In this document: positions 44,222-53,413 of the stretch, piece by piece | Layout: the number at the start of each line of letters is the position of its first letter | How positions within the stretch are numbered: the first letter of the stretch is position 1 | DNA from: Desulfobacteraceae bacterium | GTDB taxonomy: Bacteria; Desulfobacterota; Desulfobacteria; Desulfobacterales; Desulfobacteraceae | DNA: 64,000 bases | Reading direction: 5' to 3' | NCBI GenBank assembly: GCA_024225635.1 | Contig: JAAEMK010000787.1 | Location: 26,691-90,690, forward strand | Position numbers and translations under genes: made by a program | The notes under the pieces: model-generated | What the model was told of the DNA's origin: nothing | Seen by the model: only the letters and a program-made list of their open reading frames with translations | Database searches by the model: none

Positions 44222-44605
44222 GTGAAAAGTGACTTGACCCTTCTTTTATTCAATATCATGGGCATTGATTTTGGGATGGATGTGGAACCGGTCAAAGCCA
44301 TGGAGCATTTGGACACCCTTCCGGACAAAAAATCCGGGGTTGTCTGGTTCCATGAAAAAATTGATTTTCCCCGCCCCCCTGTGCTATATAATTTTCCAAG
44401 GGCCCTACACATTGAAACAGAAAAAAAACTGTTTCAGCTGGTTATTGATAACCCCCGGGATATGCCCCTTGTTATTCCCATTGAAAAGATAAAACCTTTT
44501 CCTGTACTGGTTGAACAGTTCCTCACCCCCACACCGCTTTGGGCCGTATGTCCCCTCAAAGAGCGAATTTTGTTACTGGTGGATCCCCTTGAAATGTGCC
44601 GGTGA
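44222..44605 (+). CDS. Short divergent CheW-like protein
   Basis: The frame starts with GTG at 44222, with GGAGA nine bases upstream, and encodes 127 residues. It begins LLLFNIMGIDFGMDVEPVKA, which follows the first strands of a CheW domain, and ends with PLWAVCPLKERILLLVDPLE, which matches the final CheW strands; the central IRGxxNxRG block is not recognisable. Its position between cheW and the receptor gene supports a coupling or receptor-accessory role. The assignment to the CheW superfamily is inference from its ends and its context; it may be a specialised or decayed member. Confidence 0.7.
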   Translation: MKSDLTLLLFNIMGIDFGMDVEPVKAMEHLDTLPDKKSGVVWFHEKIDFPRPPVLYNFPRALHIETEKKLFQLVIDNPRDMPLVIPIEKIKPFPVLVEQFLTPTPLWAVCPLKERILLLVDPLEMCR

Positions 44606-44694
44606 CTCATCCCTGATGAACCACCCTTGGGAATGGAATTCCCGGGGTGCAAGGTTTAAACTCAAGTGTCTAACCTTTTATTTGAGGATTGACC

Positions 44695-46716
44695 ATGAAT
44701 TTAAGACAGAAAAACACCATTCCTTCTTTCATTATCATGATCGCCATTTTCGCCGTAGGATCGTTGGTAACGGTAAATAAACTGAACGAATTAAAAAAAA
44801 ACATCGTCTCCCGGCCAATGGAGAATTCCATGGAGGTGCTGTTGCGAAGCGTTGAATTCACCGCCCAGCAGACCCTGGAGAAATCGTCGCTCTTCTCCAG
44901 GCTGCCCCAGGTGATCAAGGCTTTTGAGCTTGCCCATTCCGGCGACATCGATGATCCCCGGGACGAGCAGGGCCAGCTGGCACGGGAAATGCTGAGGCGG
45001 GAGCTCAGGACCGCCATGGACGGATATGAAATCGTCACCGGCAACGGGCCGATGAAGCTTCATTTCCACCTGCCAAACGGCCGAAGCCTGGTTCGCATGT
45101 GGCGGCAGCGGCAGATCAGGATCAATGGGAAGTGGGAGGACAGGTCCGACGATATTTCCGACTTCCGCCATACGGTTCTGGACGTCAACACCACGGGGAA
45201 ACCGGTCAGGGGAATAGAGCTTGGCCGGGGCGGTTTTGTAATCCGGGGGCTTTCACCCATTATGAACTCCCAGGGACGGCCCCTTGGATCGGTGGAGGTG
45301 CTGTTTGATTTTGCGCCCCTGGTGAAAACCCTTTTCGCGAATAATCATTATTTTGTTCGACTATACATGAACAAGCAGTTTCTCTCCATTACCCACCGGC
45401 TTCAGGATGCGGAAAAATACCCCGTTGTTAAAGATCGCTATGTCCAGGTCATGGGCCGGAAGACAGAGGATGGAACCGACGGGAAATGGGCACTGTCCCT
45501 CATGAATCAGGGAAAGACCGATTTCGCCATTCAAATGAACGGAAGAAAAGCCATGGCTGCTTTTCCAATCAAAGATTACAAGGCGAGCCAGATCGGTGTG
45601 ATGACCCTGGAAACGGATATGACTGAAGAATATGCCCTGGTTAGAAATATTATTGTATTCCAGGTGATGATGCTTTTTCTGGTTGTCATTGCCCTGGGCG
45701 TGCTCAGTTCGCTGTTTCTGTCCAGAACCGTTTTAAAACCGGTGTCCGGCATAATGGCCATATCCCAGCAACTGTCCAAAGGGGATTTGAGGAATACCGT
45801 TGAAGTGACCTCAAAGGATGAAATGGGCCTGTTGTCGGAAACCGTCAATTTCATGGTACAGTCGGTGCGGGAGATGGTGGGCAAGCTCGTTGAGGTGGTG
45901 ACCCGTCTGACCGCCAACAGCGATCAGATCAACAAGGCCCTCCAGGACCAGGTATCCAGCGCGTCGGAACAATCGGCATCGGTATCCGAGATCACTTCCA
46001 CCATGGCTGAATTCTCCGCATCCTCCAGGCAGATTGCCGAACATGCCGATACGGTTCTCACCATTGCCGAAGAGGCCCTTAACCAGGCCAATGAAGGGGA
46101 AAAATCCGTTTCCCTGGTGACGGGTAAGATGGAAGACATTCACACCGGCAATGAGAATACGGTAAAGGGAATCCATGAGCTGGGAAACAAAACCCGCGAA
46201 ATTGCCAAGATCATGGAGATCATCAACAACATTGCGGACCAGACCAAGCTGATAGCCTTTAATGCCGCCCTTGAGGCATCCAGCGCCGGTGAAGCCGGAA
46301 AACGGTTTGGTGTTGTAGCCGTTGAGATCAGGCGTCTGGCCGAAAATGTGGAAGCCTCCACCCGTGAGACGGAAAAAAGGGTAATCGAAATACAGGATGC
46401 AGTGGATAACATGATGCTGGCTTCGGAAAAAAATACCGGTTACATCAATGAGGGGTTGAGTTTTACCTCCCACACCCGGGAAACCCTTGCCAACATTGTC
46501 GGCAGGTCCCAGGATACCCGGGATGCGGCTCAACAGATCACCCTTTCCACCCAGCAGCAGAAAACCGCCAGTGACCAGGTGGTCCAGGCCCTGAGGGAGA
46601 TCGATGAAAGCGGACGGCATACCACCCGGGCCATCAAGCAGATCGGCGATAACGGGGAAACATTGAATCAGCTGGCGGAACAGCTGGATACACTTATTCA
46701 TGGATTTAAGCTTTGA
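44695..46716 (+). CDS. Methyl-accepting chemotaxis protein
   Basis: The 673-residue receptor starts at ATG 44695, with TGAGG seven bases upstream. The first membrane helix is at about residues 10 to 32, a periplasmic sensor of about 280 residues follows (PMKLHFHLPNGRSLVRMWR inside it, reminiscent of dCache/sCache-type domains), then helix 2 (about 320 to 345, VMMLFLVVIALGVLSSLFL), HAMP and the cytoplasmic signalling hairpin. The hairpin tip reads IADQTKLIAFNAALEASSAG where the usual form is IAxQTNLLALNAAIEAARAG, so the trimer contact region deviates slightly. There is no NWETF-type CheR tether at the C-terminus, which ends TLIHGFKL. It probably feeds the CheA encoded downstream. Confidence 0.93.
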   Translation: MNLRQKNTIPSFIIMIAIFAVGSLVTVNKLNELKKNIVSRPMENSMEVLLRSVEFTAQQTLEKSSLFSRLPQVIKAFELAHSGDIDDPRDEQGQLAREMLRRELRTAMDGYEIVTGNGPMKLHFHLPNGRSLVRMWRQRQIRINGKWEDRSDDISDFRHTVLDVNTTGKPVRGIELGRGGFVIRGLSPIMNSQGRPLGSVEVLFDFAPLVKTLFANNHYFVRLYMNKQFLSITHRLQDAEKYPVVKDRYVQVMGRKTEDGTDGKWALSLMNQGKTDFAIQMNGRKAMAAFPIKDYKASQIGVMTLETDMTEEYALVRNIIVFQVMMLFLVVIALGVLSSLFLSRTVLKPVSGIMAISQQLSKGDLRNTVEVTSKDEMGLLSETVNFMVQSVREMVGKLVEVVTRLTANSDQINKALQDQVSSASEQSASVSEITSTMAEFSASSRQIAEHADTVLTIAEEALNQANEGEKSVSLVTGKMEDIHTGNENTVKGIHELGNKTREIAKIMEIINNIADQTKLIAFNAALEASSAGEAGKRFGVVAVEIRRLAENVEASTRETEKRVIEIQDAVDNMMLASEKNTGYINEGLSFTSHTRETLANIVGRSQDTRDAAQQITLSTQQQKTASDQVVQALREIDESGRHTTRAIKQIGDNGETLNQLAEQLDTLIHGFKL

Positions 46717-46746
46717 TTATTTACTTACAGGTATAGGAAAGCCGCC

Positions 46747-47772
46747 ATGAAACCGGTACGGATTTTGATTGTGGATGACAGCGCCCTGGTCCGGGATTTC
46801 CTGGCGGAGATCCTGGCGCCGGACAAGGAGATTGAGGTGGTGGGCAATGCCGGCAACGGCTTTGAAGCCCTGGAAAAAATAGCCGCGCTCAAGCCGGATC
46901 TTGTCACCATGGACATTGAAATGCCTGAAATGAACGGGATGGTGGCCATTGAGCATATCATGGGCGGAGAAAATTCACTGCCCATTCTGGTGGTGACCTC
47001 CCTGGATGATTCCGGCACCGCATATGACGCGATCTCCAGGGGGGCACTGGAAGTGATGCCCAAACCGGATATGAAGCAATTGAATGCCGAATCCTTTGCC
47101 CAAAGGATCAAACTGCTTTCCAAGGTAAAAGTGGTACGTCATATTCGAAGCGGAAGCTATAAAAATAATAATTCCAAAAGAAGGAGCCCTGTCTGGGCAA
47201 GCCCCAAAATCATTGCCATCGCAAGCTCCACAGGGGGGCCCGGGGTATTGGCCTGGCTGTTTGGCGGGCTTGAACATTCCCTGGATGTGCCGGTGGTGGT
47301 GGCCCAGCACATTGCCAGGGGGTTTGATACGGGCCTGGTGAAATGGCTGAACAGGAATTCCCCCAATGCCCACATAAAAAAGGGAGTTCCAGGGGAAACG
47401 CTCAAGCCTGGAGTCATCTATCTTTCCCCCTCCTACGGGCACATGGAAATCACTCCCCGGAACACCATTGAGGTCTATCCTCCCGGGCCAGCGGATATCT
47501 ATACGCCCTCCTGTGATCGGCTGCTGACATCCGTTGCCAGGACCCATGGGCAATTTTCCATGGCCATTGTATTGACTGGGATGGGCAATGACGGGACAGC
47601 AGGCGCCCAGGCAGTCAAACAGTCCGGAGGCACAACCATTGCCCAGGATAAAGCCACGTCCGTGGTGTATGGCATGCCCCGGGCAGCCGTGGAAAGCGGC
47701 TGCATCGATCAGGTGATGTCCCTCAACGAAATCGGCAGATGCCTGAATGTCATGGCCAGGGAAGGATCATGA
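46747..47772 (+). CDS. cheB: Protein-glutamate methylesterase CheB
   Basis: The 341-residue protein has an N-terminal receiver (LIVDDSALVRDFL, phosphoacceptor in TMDIEMPEMNG, KPD lysine) and a C-terminal methylesterase with the catalytic serine in ASSTGGP, histidine in AQHIARGF and aspartate in TGMGNDGTAG. It removes methyl groups from the receptor and is activated by CheA phosphorylation. The stop overlaps the cheR start by four bases (ATGA), a common arrangement for this enzyme pair. Confidence 0.95.
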   Translation: MKPVRILIVDDSALVRDFLAEILAPDKEIEVVGNAGNGFEALEKIAALKPDLVTMDIEMPEMNGMVAIEHIMGGENSLPILVVTSLDDSGTAYDAISRGALEVMPKPDMKQLNAESFAQRIKLLSKVKVVRHIRSGSYKNNNSKRRSPVWASPKIIAIASSTGGPGVLAWLFGGLEHSLDVPVVVAQHIARGFDTGLVKWLNRNSPNAHIKKGVPGETLKPGVIYLSPSYGHMEITPRNTIEVYPPGPADIYTPSCDRLLTSVARTHGQFSMAIVLTGMGNDGTAGAQAVKQSGGTTIAQDKATSVVYGMPRAAVESGCIDQVMSLNEIGRCLNVMAREGS

Positions 47773-49211
47773 GCTATTCCAATATTAAAAAATTGGTTTA
47801 CCAGCGAACCGGCCTTACCTTTGACGCCTATCGCACCATGATTCTCAGGGAGAAAATTTCCCGGCAGATGACAGCATTGGATATGGATGACATGGAAACC
47901 TATTGCTATGAAATCAGCCGCAACAAAGAACTCTTTGATGACCTTGTGGATGGATTGACCATAAATGAGAGTTATTTTTATCGTGAAGCGTATCATCTGG
48001 ATTGCCTGTCCCAATGGGTGGTCCCAAAACTTATGACAGGGGAAACAGGGAAAGAGGAAATCTCCATTCTCAGTGCCGGCTGTTCCACAGGGGAAGAACC
48101 CTGCTCCATCGCCATGGCCCTGGACCAGGCCCATGGGCCCTCCGCTCTCGCAAGGCTTCACATTTCAGGGGTGGATATTGACCGCACCGCCCTTTCCAAG
48201 GCCCGCGCCGGTATTTATGGAAAATGGAAAGTGCGCCAGCTCACCCCGTCAATGCTGTCACGTTACTTTGATCCCATCCATGGGGACAGATTTGTTGTGA
48301 AACCGGATATCCTGAAAAAAATCGTCTATTACCATCACAACCTCATGGATAAGCCCATGGCGAAAATGCGCCACGCCATGGATTTCATTTTTTACCGCAA
48401 TGTCTCCATCTATTTTGATACCACCACCCGGGTGAAGGTATTATCACACCTGGACAGGATGTTGAAACCCGGGGGATATCTTGTGATGGGAGCCACCGAA
48501 ACCCTTTCCCATAATACCGGTCAACTCCCCCTGGTGGAAATGGATGGCTGCTTTGTTTATCAAAAACCGGCAAAGAGTACGCCCGCCCATTGCAAAACCG
48601 GCGGGAGTTCCGGGGAAGATCATCCATGGGAAAGCGCCCCCGGCCCGGATTCTCCCCCAGGGGAAGAGGGTGAACCCGCAACGGACGGGACAAGCATGGA
48701 AAATTCAATGTTCCTTTATGAAAAGTCACTTACCCTGGCCCGGCAAAAAGAATTTGACCATGCCCTGGCCCTGCTTGAACCGGTGCTGGAAAAAAAAGAC
48801 GGCATGATGGAAAAGGCCGGGATTTTGCGGGCAGGCCTGCTCATCCAGAAGGGAGATACCGAAACGGCCGGCCGGTTGTGTCGGCAGTTTATAGAGACCA
48901 ATCCGCACTGTGCTCCGGCCTGTCTGCTTCTGGGAATGATTGCCGGCATGGACCATCACCCCCGGGAGGGCCTGAAGCGCTTCCTGGAAACCACCCATAT
49001 TGATCCCGGGAACTGGCTGGCCCATTTCCTGATGTTCCAGACCTACCAGGCATTGGGAAACCAAAACAAGGCTTCCCGGCAGGCTGCCATTGTGATCAGC
49101 CTTCTTGAGAAGGGTCGGGAAAGCCACCACGGTCTTGATTATTTTCCCTTTTCCTTTTCAAGGGAGGATATTCTTCAGCTTTGCCGGAAACAGTCGACAT
49201 TAAACGTTTAA
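47769..49211 (+). CDS. cheR: CheR methyltransferase with TPR-like C-terminal region
   Basis: Starting at the ATG that overlaps the cheB stop, the protein has 480 residues. Residues 1 to about 270 form a CheR SAM-dependent methyltransferase (TINESYFYREAYHL, LSAGCSTGEEPCSIAMAL, DFIFYRNVSIYFD). After a proline- and glycine-rich linker, residues of about 310 to 480 are helical repeats of TPR type (FDHALALLEPVLEKKDGMM, ETAGRLCRQFIETNPHC). CheR proteins with such tails are known in the FrzF/WspC-like branch, where the tail mediates protein contacts. It methylates the receptor against CheB. No frameshift is seen. Confidence 0.93.
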   Translation: MSYSNIKKLVYQRTGLTFDAYRTMILREKISRQMTALDMDDMETYCYEISRNKELFDDLVDGLTINESYFYREAYHLDCLSQWVVPKLMTGETGKEEISILSAGCSTGEEPCSIAMALDQAHGPSALARLHISGVDIDRTALSKARAGIYGKWKVRQLTPSMLSRYFDPIHGDRFVVKPDILKKIVYYHHNLMDKPMAKMRHAMDFIFYRNVSIYFDTTTRVKVLSHLDRMLKPGGYLVMGATETLSHNTGQLPLVEMDGCFVYQKPAKSTPAHCKTGGSSGEDHPWESAPGPDSPPGEEGEPATDGTSMENSMFLYEKSLTLARQKEFDHALALLEPVLEKKDGMMEKAGILRAGLLIQKGDTETAGRLCRQFIETNPHCAPACLLLGMIAGMDHHPREGLKRFLETTHIDPGNWLAHFLMFQTYQALGNQNKASRQAAIVISLLEKGRESHHGLDYFPFSFSREDILQLCRKQSTLNV

Positions 49212-49228
49212 TCACAGGAACCCCACCC

Positions 49229-51535
49229 ATGGCATTTGACAGATCCAAATTTATTCAACGGTTCATCGAAGATTCCGGTGACCATCTCCGTGAAATGAAC
49301 AAGGGACTGATTGCCCTGGCAGACACCCCTTCGGATCCGGCCGTAATGGATGCTGTATTCCGGGCGGCCCACACCATAAAGGGCTCTTCCCGAATGATGA
49401 AATTGATCCATATCAGCGACATGGCCCACCTGCTGGAGGATGTGCTGGACGGATTGAGAAAAAAGAAACTCCCTTATTCCAATGCCATTTCCAATGTGCT
49501 GTTTGAGGGGATGGACACCCTGTCCCGCATGATGGAAGCCCTTTCCAGGGGGGATGAAACAGCCGGCCCCAACGGGATCATCAAGCAGCTGAAACGGGCG
49601 GCGGGAGGCGACCTGCCGGAAGACGCAAAAAATAATGATCCCCCGGAGGACGTCCTTGCCCCCGGCAAAGGAGAAAGCGAATCGCCGGCAAACGAGGCAC
49701 GGGATATTCCCGGCCATGGGGAGGGACCAGCCCCGGACAAACAACCGGAAAAGGAGAGTACGGGGGAGCCTTTACTTGAAAAAGCCGATTCCGGCAAAGA
49801 AAAAAACAGTAAAAAGCAGGAGACCATCCGTGTGATGGTGGAGAAACTGGACGGGCTGATCAACCTCATGGGGGAAGTGGTTTCCACCCATAAAACAGTG
49901 GAAAGCCATGCCCGCAGGCTCAGCGAGCTTTTCCTGGCCGTCGGCGATTTTCAAACCCTTCTGGAACGGAACAAAACCGGTACCGGCCCGGAAGATTTTG
50001 AAAAACGGTTCGCCCCCATTTATGCCATGATAAACACTCTGAATCAGGGCATTCATGACTACCTGGGGGTGTTTGCGCCCCTGATGTCACAGCTGCAAAC
50101 CCGCTCGCTGGAGATGCGCATGCTGCCCCTGTCCACCATTTTTGATTCCCTGCACATGGTGGTCCGGGATCTGTGCCGCGGATCGGGGAAAAAGGTTTTT
50201 CTTGAGGTTACCGGCGGTGAAACGGAGATGGACAAAAAGATGATGGAGCAACTGAAAGATCCCCTGATTCATATGGTTCGAAACTGCATCGACCATGGCA
50301 TGGAGGCGGAAGATCTCCGTGTGAAGGCGGGGAAACCATCCCATGGGACCATCCGGATTTCTGCCGCCATGGATGGCGGCAGTGTCCATATTGTCATCGC
50401 CGACGACGGTGGCGGCATTCCCGTGGACAGGGTTGCCCAAAAAGCGTTGACCCGGGGAATCATCACGGAATCAGCCCTCGGGGAGATGGGGCCGTCAGAT
50501 GTGATTCAGTTGATTTTCCATCCCGGACTCAGCACGGCGGAGACCATCACCGATATTTCCGGCCGGGGGGTTGGCATGGATGTGGTCAGGCAAAACATTG
50601 AGAATGATCTCAATGGCGCCATTTCCGTTGATACCACCCCTGGACTGGGAAGCACGTTCCACATTCTTCTGCCGGAAACCCTTGCCATTATCCATGTCTT
50701 TATTGTGACATTGGAATCGGTCCTATATGCCGTTCCGGCAAGCCATGTGACTGAAATTGTCAAGGTACCCGGGAACAAAATCATCAATGCCCAGGGAAAA
50801 GCGGTACTGCGGTTGCGTGGTGAGCTTGTGCCCGTGGTTCCCATGGGAGACGTCCTGGGCTGTCCCCCCCGGGACGGTAAACTCAGAGAAAGCCCATTTC
50901 TGCTGATTCTTATTTCAGGTCAGGGAGAGGAACGCCTGGGCATGGTGATCGACACCCTGGTCAGTGAGGAGGAACAGGTGGTAAAGCCCCTTCCCCTGCA
51001 TATGCGGGGGGTGGAGCTGGTAACAGGAACCATTATTTCCGATACCCATGGCATTATTCTGGTGCTGCATATGATCCACATGATTGAACAGGCCAAAAAA
51101 ATCGATAAAACCGGAGAATGGCTTTTCCAGGACTTCCAGGACTTCCAGGACCGGGAAACCATGCGTCCCCATCTCCTGGTGGTGGATGATTCGGTGACCA
51201 CCCGGGAAATTGAAAAATCGATCCTTGAATCCAATGGCTATAAGGTCACCCTGGCACAGGACGGGGTGGACGGATTGAACCGGGCCATGGAATTTGCCTA
51301 TGATCTCATTGTTTCAGATGTGGATATGCCGGGGCTTACCGGTTTTGCCATGATCGAGAAAATCAGATCCACAACCATCCATGCCCATACCCCTATCGTC
51401 CTTATCTCTGCCAGGGACAGCCGGAAGGATATGCAAAAAGGGATTGAGGCGGGTGCCAGCGCATATATCGTCAAGGGAGATTTTGATAAAAACAACCTGC
51501 TGGAAACCATTGATAATTTGTTGGGAGCAGTTTGA
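49229..51535 (+). CDS. cheA: Hybrid chemotaxis histidine kinase CheA with C-terminal receiver
   Basis: The 768-residue protein starts at ATG 49229 after an AGGAA site; a longer frame would overlap cheR. Domains in order are HPt (1 to about 105, phospho-His in AAHTIKGSSR), an acidic linker, the dimerisation region (about 200 onward, EKLDGLINLMGEVV), the ATPase (about 330 to 480, NCIDHGMEA, DDGGGIP, GRGVGMDVV), CheW-like regulatory domain (about 485 to 630) and a receiver (about 645 to 768, VDDSVTTREIE, SDVDMPGLTG). A nine-base tandem triplet encodes FQDFQDFQD just before the receiver. Kinases of this layout are typical of WspE/FrzE-like systems that drive an output other than, or besides, flagella. 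Confidence 0.94.
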   Translation: MAFDRSKFIQRFIEDSGDHLREMNKGLIALADTPSDPAVMDAVFRAAHTIKGSSRMMKLIHISDMAHLLEDVLDGLRKKKLPYSNAISNVLFEGMDTLSRMMEALSRGDETAGPNGIIKQLKRAAGGDLPEDAKNNDPPEDVLAPGKGESESPANEARDIPGHGEGPAPDKQPEKESTGEPLLEKADSGKEKNSKKQETIRVMVEKLDGLINLMGEVVSTHKTVESHARRLSELFLAVGDFQTLLERNKTGTGPEDFEKRFAPIYAMINTLNQGIHDYLGVFAPLMSQLQTRSLEMRMLPLSTIFDSLHMVVRDLCRGSGKKVFLEVTGGETEMDKKMMEQLKDPLIHMVRNCIDHGMEAEDLRVKAGKPSHGTIRISAAMDGGSVHIVIADDGGGIPVDRVAQKALTRGIITESALGEMGPSDVIQLIFHPGLSTAETITDISGRGVGMDVVRQNIENDLNGAISVDTTPGLGSTFHILLPETLAIIHVFIVTLESVLYAVPASHVTEIVKVPGNKIINAQGKAVLRLRGELVPVVPMGDVLGCPPRDGKLRESPFLLILISGQGEERLGMVIDTLVSEEEQVVKPLPLHMRGVELVTGTIISDTHGIILVLHMIHMIEQAKKIDKTGEWLFQDFQDFQDRETMRPHLLVVDDSVTTREIEKSILESNGYKVTLAQDGVDGLNRAMEFAYDLIVSDVDMPGLTGFAMIEKIRSTTIHAHTPIVLISARDSRKDMQKGIEAGASAYIVKGDFDKNNLLETIDNLLGAV

Positions 51536-51570
51536 TCCTTTCAGTATTATTGCCAAGGAGCGAATGTGAC

Positions 51571-52521
51571 ATGTCTACCCCAAATTTAACCATTCTGCTT
51601 GCGGAAGATGATCCCTTTGCCCGCGCCATGCTCGAACAGATCCTTTCGGACAAGGGATACCGGATAAAGATGGCGGAAAACGGTCAGGAAGCGTTGAAAA
51701 AATTCTACGAGGACAACGATATAGACCTTATCATCACCGACATGAACATGCCGGAGATGAACGGACTTGAGCTCATTCGCAAACTCAGGGATGAGGGTAA
51801 CGACCTGCCCATCATTGTGCTGACAAGCAACCTTGAAATCAAAACCGCGGTCAGTGCCATCTATGGCGGCGCCAACGCCTATCTGCTGAAGGATGAAAAT
51901 ATTGAAGATACCTTTGTCCATGCCATTGAGCACACCTGGGACCATTATCAGCTGGCCCGGGAGAAACACCGGCTGTTGATAAAATTGGAAGAGAAGAACC
52001 AGGAGCTGGAACGGCTCACCTTTCTTGACGGTCTCACCGGCATATCCAACCGCAGATATTTTGATATGCTCATTGATAAGGAATGGCGCCGGGGCACCCG
52101 GGATAAATTTCCCATTTCCATCGCCATGATCGACATCGACTGTTTCAAATTCTACAATGATACCTATGGCCACCAGTCCGGAGATGACTGCCTTAAACAG
52201 GTGGCCGGCGCCTTAAAGGATTCCCTGTTCCGCCCGGGGGATTTCATTGCCCGCTACGGGGGCGAGGAGTTTGTCGCTGTCATGCCCAACATCGGGCTGA
52301 AGGGAGCAATGGAGATGGCGGTCAGGATGCAGCATAATATCAGAAAACTTGCCCTCCCCCATGAAAAGTCGGACGTGTCCGACCATGTCACCGTGAGCAT
52401 CGGCCTTGCCTGTATGGTTCCGGACCCCCAAACCGATACGGCCCAGCTGATTGAGCGGGCGGATACATGCCTGTACCGTGCCAAGGAACAGGGACGCAAC
52501 CGGATTTGCCAGACCCAATAA
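51571..52521 (+). CDS. Response regulator with GGDEF output (diguanylate cyclase)
   Basis: The 316-residue protein starts at ATG 51571, ten bases after AAGGAG. The receiver (about 1 to 122) has LAEDDPFARAML and the phosphoacceptor in TDMNMPEMNG. A short coiled linker (EEKNQELERLTFLD) leads to a GGDEF domain with the intact signature RYGGEEF and a RPGD inhibitory site five residues before it, so it should make cyclic di-GMP and be feedback-inhibited. It is last in the chemotaxis-like operon and is the natural target of the hybrid CheA, as in the Wsp system of Pseudomonas. No other output protein is encoded in the cluster. Confidence 0.95.
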   Translation: MSTPNLTILLAEDDPFARAMLEQILSDKGYRIKMAENGQEALKKFYEDNDIDLIITDMNMPEMNGLELIRKLRDEGNDLPIIVLTSNLEIKTAVSAIYGGANAYLLKDENIEDTFVHAIEHTWDHYQLAREKHRLLIKLEEKNQELERLTFLDGLTGISNRRYFDMLIDKEWRRGTRDKFPISIAMIDIDCFKFYNDTYGHQSGDDCLKQVAGALKDSLFRPGDFIARYGGEEFVAVMPNIGLKGAMEMAVRMQHNIRKLALPHEKSDVSDHVTVSIGLACMVPDPQTDTAQLIERADTCLYRAKEQGRNRICQTQ

Positions 52522-52570
52522 CCGACCCCCCATTTCTGAAGATTAATCAGACTCCCGGACAATTTAAAAA

Positions 52571-52586
52571 TGGCGCGATAATTGCA
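52571..52586 (+). promoter_or_regulatory. Sigma-54 (-24/-12) promoter of the PEP-CTERM gene
   Basis: TGGCGCGATAATTGCA matches the -24/-12 consensus, with exactly ten bases between the GG and GC doublets. It lies 62 bases before the start codon and 49 bases after the preceding stop. PEP-CTERM genes in several lineages are controlled by the sigma-54 activator PrsR, which fits. Confidence 0.8.
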
Positions 52587-52648
52587 ACCGCTATGGACAA
52601 GTGAACGGCGAGGAAATACGATTAATCTTTTTTAAGGGGGGAAGGGAA

Positions 52649-53362
52649 ATGAAAAAAAAATATTTAGTCGGATTGGCAACCTTGTTGTTGTTCGTAGGAA
52701 TGACTGGGAGTGCATATGCAACAGTGGTATCTTTTTTTGGAGAAGACTTGTCAGGTGGAAGGGCGGATGCCGATGCCGCCCACGCCGATTTCATGTCAAT
52801 CCTAACCGGTGTGGGTACAGAGGATTTCGAAGGCTTTAACTATGGGACTTCCACACCGATCTCCCTCGACTTCGGGGTTGCCGGAACGGCAACACTCAAT
52901 GGTATCGGCAGGATTAAAACATACTCGAGTATCGGCAGATGGGCAACATCCGGAACGAAATACTGGGAAACAAATTCAAATTTCAACATCACTTTTTCCA
53001 CGGCGATTTCAGCATTTGGATTTTACGGAACCGATATAGGAGATTTCGGCGGAGAGGTTATCCTGAACTATACAAACGGAACAACCCAAACCATAGGCAT
53101 TGGCAATACAATAGGCGCAACGGATGGGTCAGTCCTCTATTTTGGCTTTTGTGAAGATGAAAAGGATCTGGCTTTTAACTCTATCTCCTTCAGCAATACA
53201 AATGGCAGAGACTGGTTTGGTTTTGACGACATGACCATTGGCATACATGAACAGATAACGCAATATGAGCCTACACCCGAACCCTCCACCGTCCTGCTCG
53301 TGGGTATCGGCCTTGCCGGCCTGGTGGGATACAGCCGCAAGAGATTCACCGCCAAAAGCTAA
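52649..53362 (+). CDS. PEP-CTERM sorting-domain secreted protein
   Basis: The 237-residue protein starts at ATG 52649 with a strong GGGGGGAAGGG before it. It has a signal peptide (MKKKYLVGLATLLLFVGMTG, cleaved near SAYA), a beta-rich body with many Gly, Thr and Asn residues (WFGFDDMTIG, FYGTDIGDFGGEVIL), and a C-terminal sorting signal: PEPST, then a hydrophobic helix VLLVGIGLAGLVGY and the basic SRKRF. Such proteins are sorted by exosortase and usually occur with exopolysaccharide systems. No exosortase is in this window. The gene is monocistronic, between a sigma-54 promoter and a hairpin. Confidence 0.93.
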   Translation: MKKKYLVGLATLLLFVGMTGSAYATVVSFFGEDLSGGRADADAAHADFMSILTGVGTEDFEGFNYGTSTPISLDFGVAGTATLNGIGRIKTYSSIGRWATSGTKYWETNSNFNITFSTAISAFGFYGTDIGDFGGEVILNYTNGTTQTIGIGNTIGATDGSVLYFGFCEDEKDLAFNSISFSNTNGRDWFGFDDMTIGIHEQITQYEPTPEPSTVLLVGIGLAGLVGYSRKRFTAKS

Positions 53363-53385
53363 CCTGCTTTCCATGACATCATCAT

Positions 53386-53413
53386 AGCATCCCCCGGTGC
53401 GAACCGGGGGATG
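53386..53413 (+). terminator. Hairpin after the PEP-CTERM gene
   Basis: A perfect 12-bp stem (gcatcccccggt with accgggggatgc) around a four-base loop begins 24 bases after the stop codon. The bases after it (ccccctctttccc) are pyrimidine-rich but not a clean U-run. Terminator is the most likely role. Confidence 0.7.

Noticed and set aside
49181-49229. Longer CheA start at 49181
   Set aside because: It would overlap cheR by 31 bases without a ribosome site; ATG 49229 starts at the conserved HPt beginning.
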